Part shown: one piece after another, positions 25,701 to 37,200 of the stretch
Layout of the letters: the number at the start of each line of letters is the position of its first letter
Position numbering within the stretch: the first letter of the stretch is position 1
Translations under genes and position numbers: made by a program
Assembly: GCF_963678635.1 (NCBI RefSeq)
Contig: NC_087066.1
Location: 21,421,996 to 21,485,995 of the forward strand
Direction: 5' to 3'
DNA length: 64,000 bases
Source of the DNA: Symsagittifera roscoffensis
Taxonomy: Eukaryota > Xenacoelomorpha > Acoela > Convolutidae
The notes under the pieces: model-generated
What the model saw: the letters and a program-made list of their open reading frames with translations, nothing else
The model's database searches: none
Told to the model about the DNA's origin: nothing

Positions 25701-25719
25701 TCAAAACTAAGGGAAAATT

Positions 25720-27085
25720 TGTCTGAACAATTGAACTTCGCCTGAATAAAGACCTTAAGTTGAAATTCATCCAATTCTTGGGTTGAAAAAAGCTTCTAGG
25801 TTTTTCATGCTTTTCGCTTAATCATGGCTTTTAATGGCTTTTGTTAATCATTGTCCCCCCCATAAAAATTGCTTGAAACTTGTCCGGAAAAATCATATAA
25901 GCACTGTACTGATTGTGTAACCCATCCCAAAAAGTAAAATGCCTTTAATTTGCTTCTTTCTATGTTTGTTAAACTTTAAAACAGAAATTGTTATCTTAAG
26001 ATATTTTGCTTTAATTGGCAATATCTTTCAAAACATAGTATATTTATCAAAACTTCAAATTATAAATAGCATAAAATGAAACCTGTAATGCAAAAAACAT
26101 TTGTATTACTAATGAAAACATTGTACCCCTCATTATATTCACGGAGTCTGCATTATTTTTAAAGCTTGGAAAGTAATGTGGTAACTTAGCATTTTTTTCA
26201 ATGTTTTTGAAGGGTTTTTGTTTGCTCATTTGAATTAAATTGCACCATCAACGTTTTTTAGAATTTTTTTTTTTGAAAAATATACTTTTATCAATCCTTA
26301 TATTTGACAGAAGCCATATTTTGTCACAAGCTAGCTTTGACTTATTGACATTGTCAAAAAACAATCAGCTCGCAGTTTTGAGATCATGCGTCAATCAGTG
26401 TATTATAACTAATCATAACGAGTTCTTCTTCAGTTACAGCTAACGTTTGATAATTAGTGAGTTTTTAAAGTCAATCCAAAGTATTATTCCAATATTGTCT
26501 GAAACTTTTATTATCGTACCATTCAGTGTTGCAAAACAGTTTTAGATGCTGAAAATTGTAATATATAGCGCCAATTGAAAAATTTTTGTTAGTTTTATTT
26601 AGGCAAATTGTTTAGTGAGCTTTTCTTCAAAAACAAATCTCACCAGCAGCGTTTTTTAGGTTTTAAATGAAGAGTTATCAGTTAATAAAAAAATCAATAA
26701 AAAATCACGTTTTCATTTCTACCTAGGGTTAACCGTATGTGAATTTTTTCCGAGTCAGTCGAAAATGCTGTTCTATGATCACTTAATTTTTAAACGATTG
26801 CCTCCCTCAGTGTAGCCAAACTTTTGCGCTCTCCTCAAATTTTTTAATGCGGCAATCTTATACTCCAATAAAGCGCCAATCTGAAAATTTAGTTTTCAAA
26901 AATTTGTTCAAAAATAATTCCGGAAAAAATGAAGAAAAAAAAACTCTTAGCAAGCACATTACACAATTGCTACCTATATTTGGCAAAATCAAAGTTTTAT
27001 ATGCCATCTGAAACTATTTTCTGAGAATTGAGAAAAAAAGTATTGTTCCCCTCACTGCACCCACGGCATCTGCGCTACCCTCGAT
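25720..27085. other. AT-rich stretch, nothing recognised
   Basis: No coding signal on either strand and no convincing repeats. The stretch ends at the target-site duplication of the MULE-like element. Confidence 0.4.
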
Positions 27086-27094
27086 ATTTGCAAT

Positions 27095-28585
27095 CGCGTT
27101 CAGACAATTCGGCCACAGACAATTCAGCCAATTTCAAATTCAGACAATTCAGTCAAAATGAGTGAGACAATTCGGCCAAAGACTATTCAGACAGTTTTAA
27201 AGTTTTAAAACGTGCGCGCAAAAACTTTTCACATGCGGCAAAACATCAAAGCTTTCATTAGACGACTTATAAGTAATTCCTTTCAAATGCACATAAAACA
27301 ATTAAAATTAACAGAACCAAAAATGCCTAAGCATAATAAAACTTTATACAACTCATTATGTTTCCAATTTTGGAATAATAGTTAAGCAAAAATCGAACTC
27401 TACAAAAAACTGCGCAATACTTAAAAGTTAACCAATTTACACGAAAGCAGACCCGAAATAGGGAATATACAGGCGGTCAAAAAGGATATCAGTTAAAGGG
27501 CTGACCACCCCTACCACGTACTGGCCACACAGTTACGCTGATATTCTTATCATGCCTTAGGCGGGGGAGGGTGCAACCGCCTATCAGGTAATTTGGGTAG
27601 TTGATTGAAACTAATTTTATACTTAAACTTTTTTGAAAGATAAACTAATTGCGATTAAAATATTGACCAACCAGAAACCAGTACCGCGTTTAGCGCCTAC
27701 TTTTTGCAGTTAAATGGTCCATTGACACACTTAACATTGATTAATTTTCATTATCAAGTAGCTTGAACAACTGGTTGATTAGTATCCGAATCATTCTCAT
27801 TCATTCACATTTAGCAAAAGTTGACGTTAAATGGAATTCGTAATATCTGAACGCGGAAAAAAACATCTTTGTCTCGACGATTATAGATACCGTGAAAAAA
27901 ACCAACTTAAGAACGGGCTCATTAAATGGCAATGTACATTTGGAAATTGTAGAGCAGTGGGTTATTTGGACGAACAGCAAGAATTTACCTTAAAAACCGA
28001 GCACGCTCATTTACCGAGCCCCTCAAAAATTCAAGCCAAGAAATTTGCTAATGAAGTTCGAGAAAAAGCCGCAAACACCGGTAACGCTCCCCGACAGATT
28101 GTTTTCAACGCCCAAATTGACCTGCCTCTTTATGCAGCGCCCACAATACCGAGTTACTCAACATCCCTTCGAAGTATAAACCGAATCAGGCAGCAAGCTT
28201 TGGAAACAATGCCATAACCAAAAAACCTTGAGAGCGTCGACGAAATTCCTGAAGCAAATGATAAACTCGTTCAAAACGCAAAAAACTACAATCGATACCA
28301 TATACAGAAGTATTTAAAACTGTGTACCTTCAATGTACATATTTCGTAAAACTTTATGCATAGCAAGTTTGTTTTTCTTCGAAATTTGTTATTTGATGTT
28401 TTACATTTCTTTGGTAAACTGTTGAAAGCCTTCTGACTCTAATCAAATTAGAAAAGTTTTATTGTTCCCTTTTATCTTGTCTCTTTAATCTAAATTGGCC
28501 GAATTGTCTTTGGCTGAATTGTCTGAGTTTTTTTGTCTGTATTTTAAATCGGCTGAATTGTCTGTGGCTGAATTGTCTCTGCGCC
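27095..28585. mobile_element. MULE-like DNA transposon with FLYWCH ORF, 9-bp TSD
   Basis: This 1491-bp element is bounded by the identical 9-mer ATTTGCAAT at 27086-27094 and 28586-28594, a target duplication of the size typical of Mutator-like elements. The ends are inverted repeats about 100 bp long made of reiterated CAGACAATTCGGCCA-type units: left 27095-27190, right 28490-28585 in inverse orientation. The interior contains a + strand ORF with a FLYWCH zinc finger (27831-28217), a domain often fused to the N-terminus of MULE transposases. No catalytic DDE region remains, so the copy is non-autonomous. The clean TSD suggests a fairly recent insertion. Confidence 0.88.
27831..28217 (+). CDS. 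FLYWCH zinc-finger protein, N-terminal fragment of a MULE transposase
   Basis: FLYWCH domains are DNA-binding zinc fingers found in animal regulators and in MULE transposases. This 128-residue ORF shows the pattern: LCLDDYRYREKN (residues 13-24), W33, C35 and C40 (WQCTFGNC, then RAVGYL), F52, and H58/H60 (TEHAHL), so C35, C40, H58 and H60 are the predicted zinc ligands. The rest is a basic helical segment ending with an INRIRQQALETMP-like stretch, which in MULE proteins leads into the catalytic half. The TAA at 28215-28217 cuts it. The frame reopens to 28349 with similar-looking sequence (PKNLESVDEIPEAND), so the stop looks like a secondary mutation followed by loss of the DDE part. The start is the first ATG in frame. 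Confidence 0.8.
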   Translation: MEFVISERGKKHLCLDDYRYREKNQLKNGLIKWQCTFGNCRAVGYLDEQQEFTLKTEHAHLPSPSKIQAKKFANEVREKAANTGNAPRQIVFNAQIDLPLYAAPTIPSYSTSLRSINRIRQQALETMP

Positions 28586-28706
28586 ATTTGCAATACTGCG
28601 TCAGTTTTATTTTCTGATGCATATACGCTTTTTTCGCTACACTGCAAAAATAATTTGTATCACCAAGTTTATCAAAACTACTGTAAACAATCACTAGGTT
28701 CTTTGC

Positions 28707-28913
28707 AAGCTTTTTTTGACAGTAAGTCAAAAATTGAATTCCGTGAGCTTCTAAAAAATTGAAAACTTCATTACTTACTGTAGCCAAGGAATCTGTCCAT
28801 TTCGCGTCACCAGGCGCGAAAAGGACAGATTCCTTGGCTACAGTAAAAAATGAAATTTTCTATTTTTCAGAAACTCACGGAATTCAATTTTTGACATACT
28901 GTCAAAAAAGCTT
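28707..28913. repeat. long fold-back (about 100-bp arms)
   Basis: The left arm begins AAGCTTTTTTTGACAGTAAG and the right arm ends as its reverse complement (CTGTCAAAAAAGCTT). The arms stay paired through GAATTCCGTGAG / CTCACGGAATTC, GTAGCCAAGGAATCTGTCC / GGACAGATTCCTTGGCTAC and TTTCGCG / CGCGAAA, with a loop of only a few bases at about 28810. This is either a fold-back MITE or a large hairpin RNA source. It lies just outside the MULE-like element. Confidence 0.9.
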
Positions 28914-29091
28914 AAGGCACCAACCTTTTATTTTTGGCACTGGGTTGACATGTTTTTGTATCGCTTCGCTAGAACAGAAATAATATGCAACAACAGCAAT
29001 TTTGAAAACTTTAGAAACCTTACTAATCTTGCCCAGTTTGCAGCCCGGTCGAGGGTGTTCGACTTATGTTTCGATTGACTCAAAAAAAAAA

Positions 29092-29210
29092 GCTATGTTT
29101 TGACCGACTCGACGCAAACTGGCTATGTTTCGACCAATTCGACCCAAACTAGCTATGTTTCGACCGACTCAACCCAAACTGGTTACGTTTCGACCGACTC
29201 GACAGAAGTA
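29092..29210 (+). repeat. 30-bp minisatellite, about 4 units
   Basis: Units beginning GCTATGTTTCGACC and ending CAAACT(G/A) recur every 30 bp at 29092, 29122, 29152 and 29182. Because 30 is a multiple of three, they keep an open frame that reads as a 10-residue repeat (YVSTDSTQTG). The frame ends at 29327 with no recognisable domain; I treat it as a repeat, not a gene. Confidence 0.9.
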
Positions 29211-29489
29211 AAAAAAAGCTTTGACTGTGTTCCACCCCAGCGTGCTACGCTTCAACTCCATCTATATGATGTATGCAATTCAAAAATTGATCAACCTTGG
29301 TGTTTTTCACCAACAACAACAAAATAAGTTGCTTTTTTGTTCTGACCTAGTTTAAACTTCCCTTTTGGTTATTCAGGTTTTTCAATTTGGCTGTGTGAAA
29401 AATCTGAAATCGCTTCTGAACATCTGAATAAATCTGAACATCGCTTCTCGGACTTTAGTCTAAGATCATCTTTGGTCCAATTTTTAAGT

Positions 29490-29830
29490 TCGACTTTGTT
29501 TCAAAACTGTGTTCGATCAAGCTTCGGCCACATTTTGTGCTCCATGTTTCGGCCACGCATTAATATCGACTTATTTTTTGACAATGTTTTGACCACACTT
29601 TGTGTTCGACTTTGTCCGCGACTATGTTTTGACCATACTTTGTGTTCGAATTTGCATTCAACTTGGTGTTCGACCATGAATCGAAATCGTGTTCGACTAT
29701 GTTTCGACCATTTTTTCGACTATGATTCAAAATTGTGTTCGATCGAATGGGCTGTTTTCGACTACAGAATTGGGGTTGGAAAACATCAATATGTTTGATC
29801 GAATTCGGTCGAAACATAAGTCGAACAACT
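29490..29830. repeat. degenerate TGTTTCGACC-type array
   Basis: Diverged words such as TGTGTTCGACTTTG, TATGTTTTGACCA and TTCGACCATG recur irregularly. They share the GTTTCGACC core of the 30-bp array just upstream, so this looks like an older, eroded part of the same satellite. Confidence 0.6.
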
Positions 29831-30918
29831 CAACCCGGGAGTCCATTTGCGGAAGCGAGAAAAAAAAGTTCCAGTTTTTCAAAACCTTTTGCTCAAGAAA
29901 ACAAGAAATAAAAGCTATCATAAAAGGCCCGAGTTAGCGAGCGATCTCCTTTTAGAACAATTTAGGAGGTAGATCGTCACTTGGTTAAAGGCATTGCATT
30001 CTTTTTTCAGCCAATCAGAGCTCAGCTTTTCGCTTGTTCACTAACTGCTTGCTTTCTTTTGCCTTTTATCTGTAGGGGGTCATCGTATCCTTAGTTTAGG
30101 GGTAAGCTGTTCACATAATCCCTATTATTACCCTCATTTCCAAGGGGTCTAATTTCCAAGAAAATTTATCTGAGTTTTGATCTCAAAAATTCTCATCAAA
30201 AGATTATAATATATTTTTAGAACCAAAACCCTTTAACTTGATAAGCGTTCCTCAAATAATCTGCATTTGATCAAAACATAATTTGCTCTGATGTCTAGCT
30301 TCATACTTCGTTGAGATTATTTTTACCTAGTCTTTTTATTAACAACCGCAAAATTGCCTCTCTCTGCTAATATGACCAATTTTTCTAATCCTCACTTTAT
30401 TTCTGAAACCGCTTTGGTTCGCTATTGCTTCTATTAGAATAATCGCTACCACGATTTTCACTTTAATTTTCCCAATACGCCTGTTAATACTTTGCATCAA
30501 CTGGGAGACCATTTCCCAATCTAGCAAAATAGTTGAAAGCTATTAACTCTCGCTACTCGAGAAAATTACCTCGAGATTTGCATAAAATATCAGAGTGTTT
30601 CAGGGACATTTTTTTGCTAATGATCACAACAAAATTCTTTGGTGCGATATTGCAAAAAAAAAATAATTGAAACAATTTCAAAAAGCAAAACTCTTTGTTG
30701 TAATTTGAAATCAATAAGCAATCAAAACAAAACTCTACAGAAAACAACAGTTATAAAGTTTCACCCGAATTTTACCATTTTTGTAGTTCAGTCTTCAAAA
30801 AAGTTCAATCTTTGAATCTTTATCGCCTGCTTGTTTTTATATTTGAAATCACTGCTTTTATTAGGCGTGGTAATCTTCTGAACTTCCAAATCAAAAAGTA
30901 CCAAAATTCGGCAAAAAC
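29831..30918. other. 5' flank of the SFT2-type gene
   Basis: This AT-rich stretch has no coding signal. It ends at the ATG at 30919, whose context (GCAAAAACATGCC) has A at -3. The frame is closed upstream by a TAA at 30871-30873 and I see no convincing splice acceptor between that stop and the ATG, so the 5' UTR and promoter should lie here. No clear core promoter element is visible. Confidence 0.4.
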
Positions 30919-31223
30919 ATGCCTCCCGTGAAATCAAAAACAGTGCAAGAATCCCGTCCTCCAATGAACCGAAATCCCAAGAAGCAGAACTCCACTTCCT
31001 GTGCATCTGTTAAAAAACACGGTCGGCTAGAGAAGCAGGCTTCGATCAATGAGAGCGACAAATTAGTAGACCGCAACAAGAGACCCAAAACGGAGTGCAG
31101 TCTGGAAGTGCCAGTGAGTTCGGCCAGAAGGTACTCTTTGCCGACTGCTCAGATAATCGAAGAGGCAAAGGAAAACGCGTACTTGAAAAAAGCACAAAAG
31201 TATGGGTGCAACTCCGACTCAAG
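30919..31223 (+). CDS. SFT2-type gene, exon 1 (start codon)
   Basis: From the ATG, this exon encodes about 101 hydrophilic residues rich in Lys, Arg, Ser and Asn (VKKHGRLEKQASINESDKLV, and later a short helical IIEEAKENAYLKKAQKYG stretch). Donor: GACTCAAG|GTACTC, leaving two bases (AG) of a split codon. GC content and codon use are clearly above the surrounding DNA. Membership in the SFT2 gene rests on matching phase with exon 2 and on strand and order; RNA evidence would settle it. Confidence 0.65.
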
Positions 31224-34200
31224 GTACTCATTAAATTATTTCTGCATTCGAAAGAGGATTAGGGTGGGGTGGGGGAGGGGAGTGCTTTTTTTCAGGGATG
31301 CGACTCTCTCACCGCCGTAAGGAAGCTTTGCATTATTTTTTTACCCTCATTTTACCGACCGATTCAAAAAAAACTTTTATAGGTGAAATTTTTTTGTCTA
31401 GAAGTCCACGTCGAAGAAATGCATTTTGTTTCAAAATCCGGATCTACCTAACAATTGACCCCCCTTTTTTTCAAGAAAGGGGGGGGGGCAATTGTTAAGT
31501 AGATTAAAATGACGCATTTTCGACCAATCAGAATGCAGCAAATTTCTAATTCTCAATAGAAAGCTCATTGCTAATTTACTGCTTTTATTAATAGGGGTGG
31601 CAATTCTTAAGTATATACCAAAGGGGGGAGGGCAATTGTTAAGTAGATCCCGAAATCCTCCAAAAACGACGGCGTTTTCTATTTGTTTTTTTTTTCAAAG
31701 AGGAAATGAAATAAATGAAAAAAAAAATTGATTTTCATCAATTTTTTGAAAACTCATCTCCAAAAACCTTCAAACGGTCCCTGTATACATTAACGGCGCT
31801 GCCTATTTCAGACATCAAAGGTTCTTGCGAGAAAAAATAATGAAACAAAAATTGAATAAACATTTTTTATATTTTGGTGTGTTGTTCCTTCATAATTGAC
31901 AATAAAAACAATTTGACGAGTTTGCCAGAAAAAACTCCTAATCCAGGGCTCGAAAAGCAAGCAGCCCAGCCATTCTAAATTAACTTTTGCCATTTTTAAA
32001 ATAGCTTATCTGGGCTATTTTATTTAGTCAATTAATTTGTTGCGTTTTTTGAAGACGGGGAAGTCAAGCACTTCTGTCCAACAGACAGTTAAATAGTAAC
32101 TACAGCAGCAGGTGAGCCAAAACACTAACGAGTATTAATCCGAATGGTAGAAAAATTAGATAATTGAATGATTAAAAAACGTTATATGCCAAAAGTACCG
32201 AACATTTTGATTACATGTTTGTTGTAGTTGTTAAAGATTGATGTTTCGACTTTCGGAAAGGTGACGGAGTATATATGCTTGGGGTCGCATACTTGTTATT
32301 CAAACTAGTTTTAATCCGACTGGTCAAAAAATTAGATGAATGATTTTAAAAATTACATGTTTGCTCTTGTTGTTAATCTTGATGTTTCAACTTTCGAAAA
32401 CGTGACGGATGTTATTCTTGGGTTAGCATACTTTTATTCAAATCCATTTTGGCAATCTTTGTAATAGTTTTTCAGCTTAAAAGTTTATTACCAGTGAATA
32501 GATGTTGACTCTTCGATTTCACAATCGAAAAACAATTTAGCTGAGATCAATTTTGATAAAAATTGTGGGAGGGTAAGGGGCTAGGAAAATAGACGACAAG
32601 CAAATTAGATGACCGTAAAATAACTGATTTTAGACAATAATTATTTGTGATTTTAGACAATAAAAAATGGGCTAACAAATTTTTCGCATAGGTTGAAGTT
32701 ACACAAAAACAAAAAGAGTATATTGTAGCAGAACTGATCCTTTTTTTGTATATTATTTTTTTAAAACTTAGATCGAACATGTAGACCTATTTTCAAATGC
32801 ATAAAATTATTCAATACGATTACGCTACAACTCGCAACAAAAGACAACGCGTTAAAAAAGACAATTCGCAAAAATTAAGGAAAACGACAACTCGCAAAAT
32901 TTGAAAAATTATTTTTCACTTCAGAACTTCGATTTAAGGTCGAGAAGGGGCGGATTTAGGATTTTCTCGAGGGGGGGGGGGGGGAATTTCAAAAAAAAAT
33001 TCGAAATTGTTCGAAAATTTTATCGACCTTTTATTTTTTTTATGTCGACCGAATTGATTTTTCGAGCTCTCCCTAAGCACGTTTTGGTGCCTGTTTTGGG
33101 CAAATTTTCTGCGCCGCAGGCAAAATTTTGAAAAAATAGTCCAAAAAAAGCGTTCTTATGCACTTTTTGGAAAATGTTGACCAAAAAATCGCGTTCATTT
33201 GGCTCGCGCTCCCCCCTCAAAATTAGTATATTTTGGGGGTCTTATGCACATAACGGCCCAAAATCAAATTTTCTACATCGTAAGCTGGAAATTATGCGAT
33301 CGAATTTGATTGGGTAATTTTAGCCAATCAAATTCAAGTTAGACGGTCAGGGATTCCGATCAACCTTTCCAGCAGATAAAATTATTAGCCGAAATTTCGG
33401 AATAGATGGAACTTTGTAAAATAATCAAATTAATTTTGAGTTTCTTGTGAAACCTTGCCCAGACAAGAAAAACTTCAAAAAATGGCTTGACAAAACAAAA
33501 ATTCATTTTTTTTGTGTCGTTTCGGCTAATAATTTTATCTGCTTGAAATGGCAAAGTTATTTCATTTGAAATGGCAAAAAATGTCGATGGAACTTGCTGG
33601 CTAATTAGCCAATCAAATTCACCTTAATTTCAGTTCAAGAGATGTAGAAATGATAATTTTGGGCCGTTTAGTGTATAAGATCCTATTTTGGCGCCAAAGG
33701 CGCCTTTAGAAAAGTTTTAGGGTCGGTCGGCCAAAAATGGATTTCTTAAAAAGTACCAAAGGTGGGACCCTTAGGGTCGGCAGGGGGTCGAATCCATGAG
33801 GGAAAGGGGCGTCGGCCCCCCTCCCCCGCCCCCTTCCTTAATCCGCCCCTGAGGTCGAGGGTGGGCGCTTCGCGGCGATAACCGGCTCCAAGTTCATATG
33901 AAGTCATACCCTCTGTTGGCAAGCTCGCGAGAACTTCGAGCGACTGCGTCGGTGAAACTATTGCGAGTTGTCTTTTGTTGCGAGTTTTACGATACAACTC
34001 TGACATTGAATAATTGCTTTATGGGTTGACAACTAGTGTTTACTCAGTCAAAATTTAATTTAAGCCGGTAAACATTTTTCAAGCACGCAAGTTATCGTCT
34101 ACTATCAGCTGCTTTCTGATGGTCTAAATTGAGTTACTTTCTGATGGTCTAATTTGCTTGTTCCATTCCCTAACCAAATTGTCGGGGTTTGAAAGCAGTA

Positions 34201-37200
34201 TTTTTTGCAATAATCTTGGATGTTTTCAGTTGCGCTTTTAAGGATTTCCCTGGCCGGATTTTCATCGATAAACATCAATTCTTTTGAAATTTTGTCGTTT
34301 TCTCTATTTTTTCAAAAATTATCGCTTGTAATCAATCTAAAGAGGGGGGTTAAAAATATTTTTGTTCTAAGTAATCAGTTTCAATTTTTGTTTATTATGA
34401 TAGAATATTTCAAGTTTTTTTAACATTTTTTTTGAAATATGATCTAACTGAAATTATTATAATCCATTTTAGTCAAACAACTTAATTTAAACAATTTTTG
34501 ATGTATTTTTATGTGCTATTTTTTATTAGTTCACAATCATTTCAAATTTTAGTCGGTTATTTGCTTCTACACTCAATTTCACTCTTTTTCTGCACAGGTT
34601 TTCATTTTCATTTTTTCCCTCAATTGCATTCTTTTAACATTTTTTGTCTGGAACTTTAGGGTCGTTGAAGGCGAGGGAGGCTTTTCGAATGCGACGGTCA
34701 GGGAAAAGGTAGCTTTAAAAAGTAGCCACATTTTGATCGGTAGATATCTGCTCAAAGCATTAAATCGCGAAATCAATATCTTTTTGAACTGCAGAGTACT
34801 GACTAATCGCCATCCAGAGTTTTTGCATCAAGGGCAGTTATTCTGATTAAATACATGTAATCTAAAGTCTCAATTAGCCCAAAGTTTCTGACCAGGGAAG
34901 AATTTCTGTGGGACAAAACTCTGCAAGAAAAATTCCGTTCTGGTATTTGAAAAATTTAAAAATAGAGTGAATTCAACGCTGCTGAAATTAACGCTGCTAT
35001 TTCAACCAGCAATGAGTTTGAAAAATCTCTGATAGTCAGATTGATCGTTTTTCAATTGAGATACCGGACAGTTGAACGAACTCAAATTACATCTGTTTTC
35101 TCGCGATATTTCCAAGTTTTTTAAGTTAGAGACAGTTTTGGTCGGCGCAAAACTTCAAACCAGAATCAAGGAAAAATTTGGATTATTTTAATTAACCGGT
35201 TTGTGTTCAATGATTAGATATGCATGTTCTTCGGTTTACTAATTCATGTCTGGGTTAAATAGCGATAAACAGACAATTTTATGAGCGGTAATTTTTTCTC
35301 AAATAGTGATTGTAGTAAAACAAAAGGTTCTGAGCACTCGTAAGACAACAGTTTTCATCATGACTTTTCTCCAAATTTTTCTGGTACTTGTCTGAAAAAA
35401 AAAGAAAAAAGAAAAGTATATTGTCTGTTTTTTATTTGTATCAACTCAGTCTGGTTGAATTACTTTCTACGGTCATATTTGATCATCAATTTTTTCAAAC
35501 TTGCATATTTTGAATAAAAATGATCTACTTTTGGTTCAGACGCTCTCAAAACTTTCTGCTCAACTGATGTGCAGGTTCTAGACTTTAACTTTAACGAATT
35601 ATCTTGTAAAAGTGGCAAAAAAACAAACTGTCTTCAGCACTAGATCAGGAAATCCAGCAGTACAATGCATTAAACAAACAAGATACAACCAGTCCAGTTT
35701 TCAAAAAATCTCAAGTATCGATTTTAAGGGGGAAAAACTAAACTTCGCGACACTTAGCATCCTACTTAACCAGGTTGATTGGATGGACTAATGCCGCCGT
35801 TCAATGCCTACATCAAATAGAAAGTTATTCATCCGGACAATAAAAACCTGTTTAAAAATATTGTAGCAATTGAAGTCCAGATGTTAGTTATTCTATGGAT
35901 ATTCTTTTCATTTTATGTAGATTATAGATTCTATATTGTGCAACTCATGAATTAGTAAAATTGAAAAAAAAAAATGCTCAAGCTAATATTAAATGTTTGA
36001 AAAATTTTGATCTTTTCTACAAGATAATTTATAAGTTTCAAAAACTATCAGAATCATGAAAAGACAAGCAAAAGACCTTTTTATAATATTTCCTGGTGAA
36101 AGACAAAATCGATTTCCTTAGTTCTTAAAAACTGCAAATGGGCCCAAATTGTCAACGTATTAGATTTACAAAATGGTTTGAACGCAAAAAAAAAGTAATT
36201 TTTAATTGTTTAAGAAAAAATAAATTTTCAAAAACTATTTCCAGGAGAGGAAGTCGTTGCGTGGACACTAAACATGGCAGCAAAGGTGAACTAAATGGGG
36301 GCACCACTACCCCCACGGGACTCCTCTCGAACCAGACCCTCCTAGTACCCAGTACAGCAGGCAGACGTCTCTCCTCCCCCAACCTCGCCCCCATGTCCAA
36401 CAGCAGCAGCAGCAGGAGGGGCAGTTTCGTCGCCACGCTCGGATTGGTTGGCTTAATTTTGAAATTCAAAATAAGATATTTCCTGACTCCTCTGAAGCGT
36501 CACAACACAACAAACAACAAACAAAGAAGCCAAAAAAGAGCACGCAACTGCTGTGAAAGTGGCGCAAAACTTTCCGATCACTATTGTTTCTGGGGAAAAA
36601 AAGAGAAATTGAGTTTAAAAAAATTGCGGAGAAAAAACAATAAATAGCTTTATTCACAAATAAAAAAAACAAGCAGTTTTTTAAAATTTTTATAGCTCAA
36701 AGTATTCAGCATAAAGTTGTGTCTAATATCTTAGTTATAACAAAGTACTCTTCAACCCTCTTTACCAGGGGTTCGTTTTTCAGATTTTTTTCTAATTGAA
36801 ATTTTTTTTTCAGGTTTTTCACTTCCCAGTTTTTTCTTCTATTTTTTTTGTAGATTTGATGATTTTAATTTTCTAAAATGTCGATCTTAATAAAATTCAT
36901 TTTTAGACTTTTCTGACCGTCAACTTTTCTGACTTGACAGAATAATTTTGCTCATTTTCACAAATTTCGGTTTTATAGCTGACGTTTTATCAGCGTTTTT
37001 TAACAAAATTTGAACGATTTTCGTGCCCTTATAATTTTTTTTAAAAATCATTTCATTCATTGAAACCTTTATCGAGCGTCAACGGTGATTAAATCCACCT
37101 CACAGACCACACTAAAAAGAGGCAAGCTATTTGGTTCAATTGATATGTTATTAGATGTGAAATGAATAACATTGTACTTAAAAATCATTTAAAGACGATT

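Larger units (their letters stand above)
32800..34023. mobile_element. outer TIR element of a three-level nest
   Basis: The left end (CATAAAATTATTCAAT, then ACAACTCGCAACAAAAGACA) is matched in reverse at the right end (TGTCTTTTGTTGCGAGTT, then ATTGAATAATTGCTTTATG). The inverted ends are roughly 60 bp with indels. The interior is mainly the CAGGGGCGGA element inserted at 32945. I could not assign a superfamily or a clear TSD. Confidence 0.65.
31224..36244 (+). other. intron 1 of the SFT2-type gene
   Basis: A 5.0-kb AT-rich intron. It contains a GGATCTAC-type MITE (31440-31650) and the three-level MITE nest at 32800-34023. The remainder shows no coding or repeat signal that I can support. Confidence 0.65.

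Noticed and set aside
23981-25710. Long open frames (up to 320 codons) of Cys/Leu/Pro/Ala-rich protein
   Set aside because: They run in several overlapping frames through a minisatellite whose words lack stop codons; no domain and no splice structure.
29100-29327. 75-codon ORF with YVSTDSTQTG repeats as a gene
   Set aside because: The repeat unit is 30 bp, so the frame stays open automatically; no start context, splice sites or domain.
36152-36469. Minus-strand ORF of 105 codons
   Set aside because: It is antisense to exon 2 of the SFT2-type gene and lacks its own splice or domain support.
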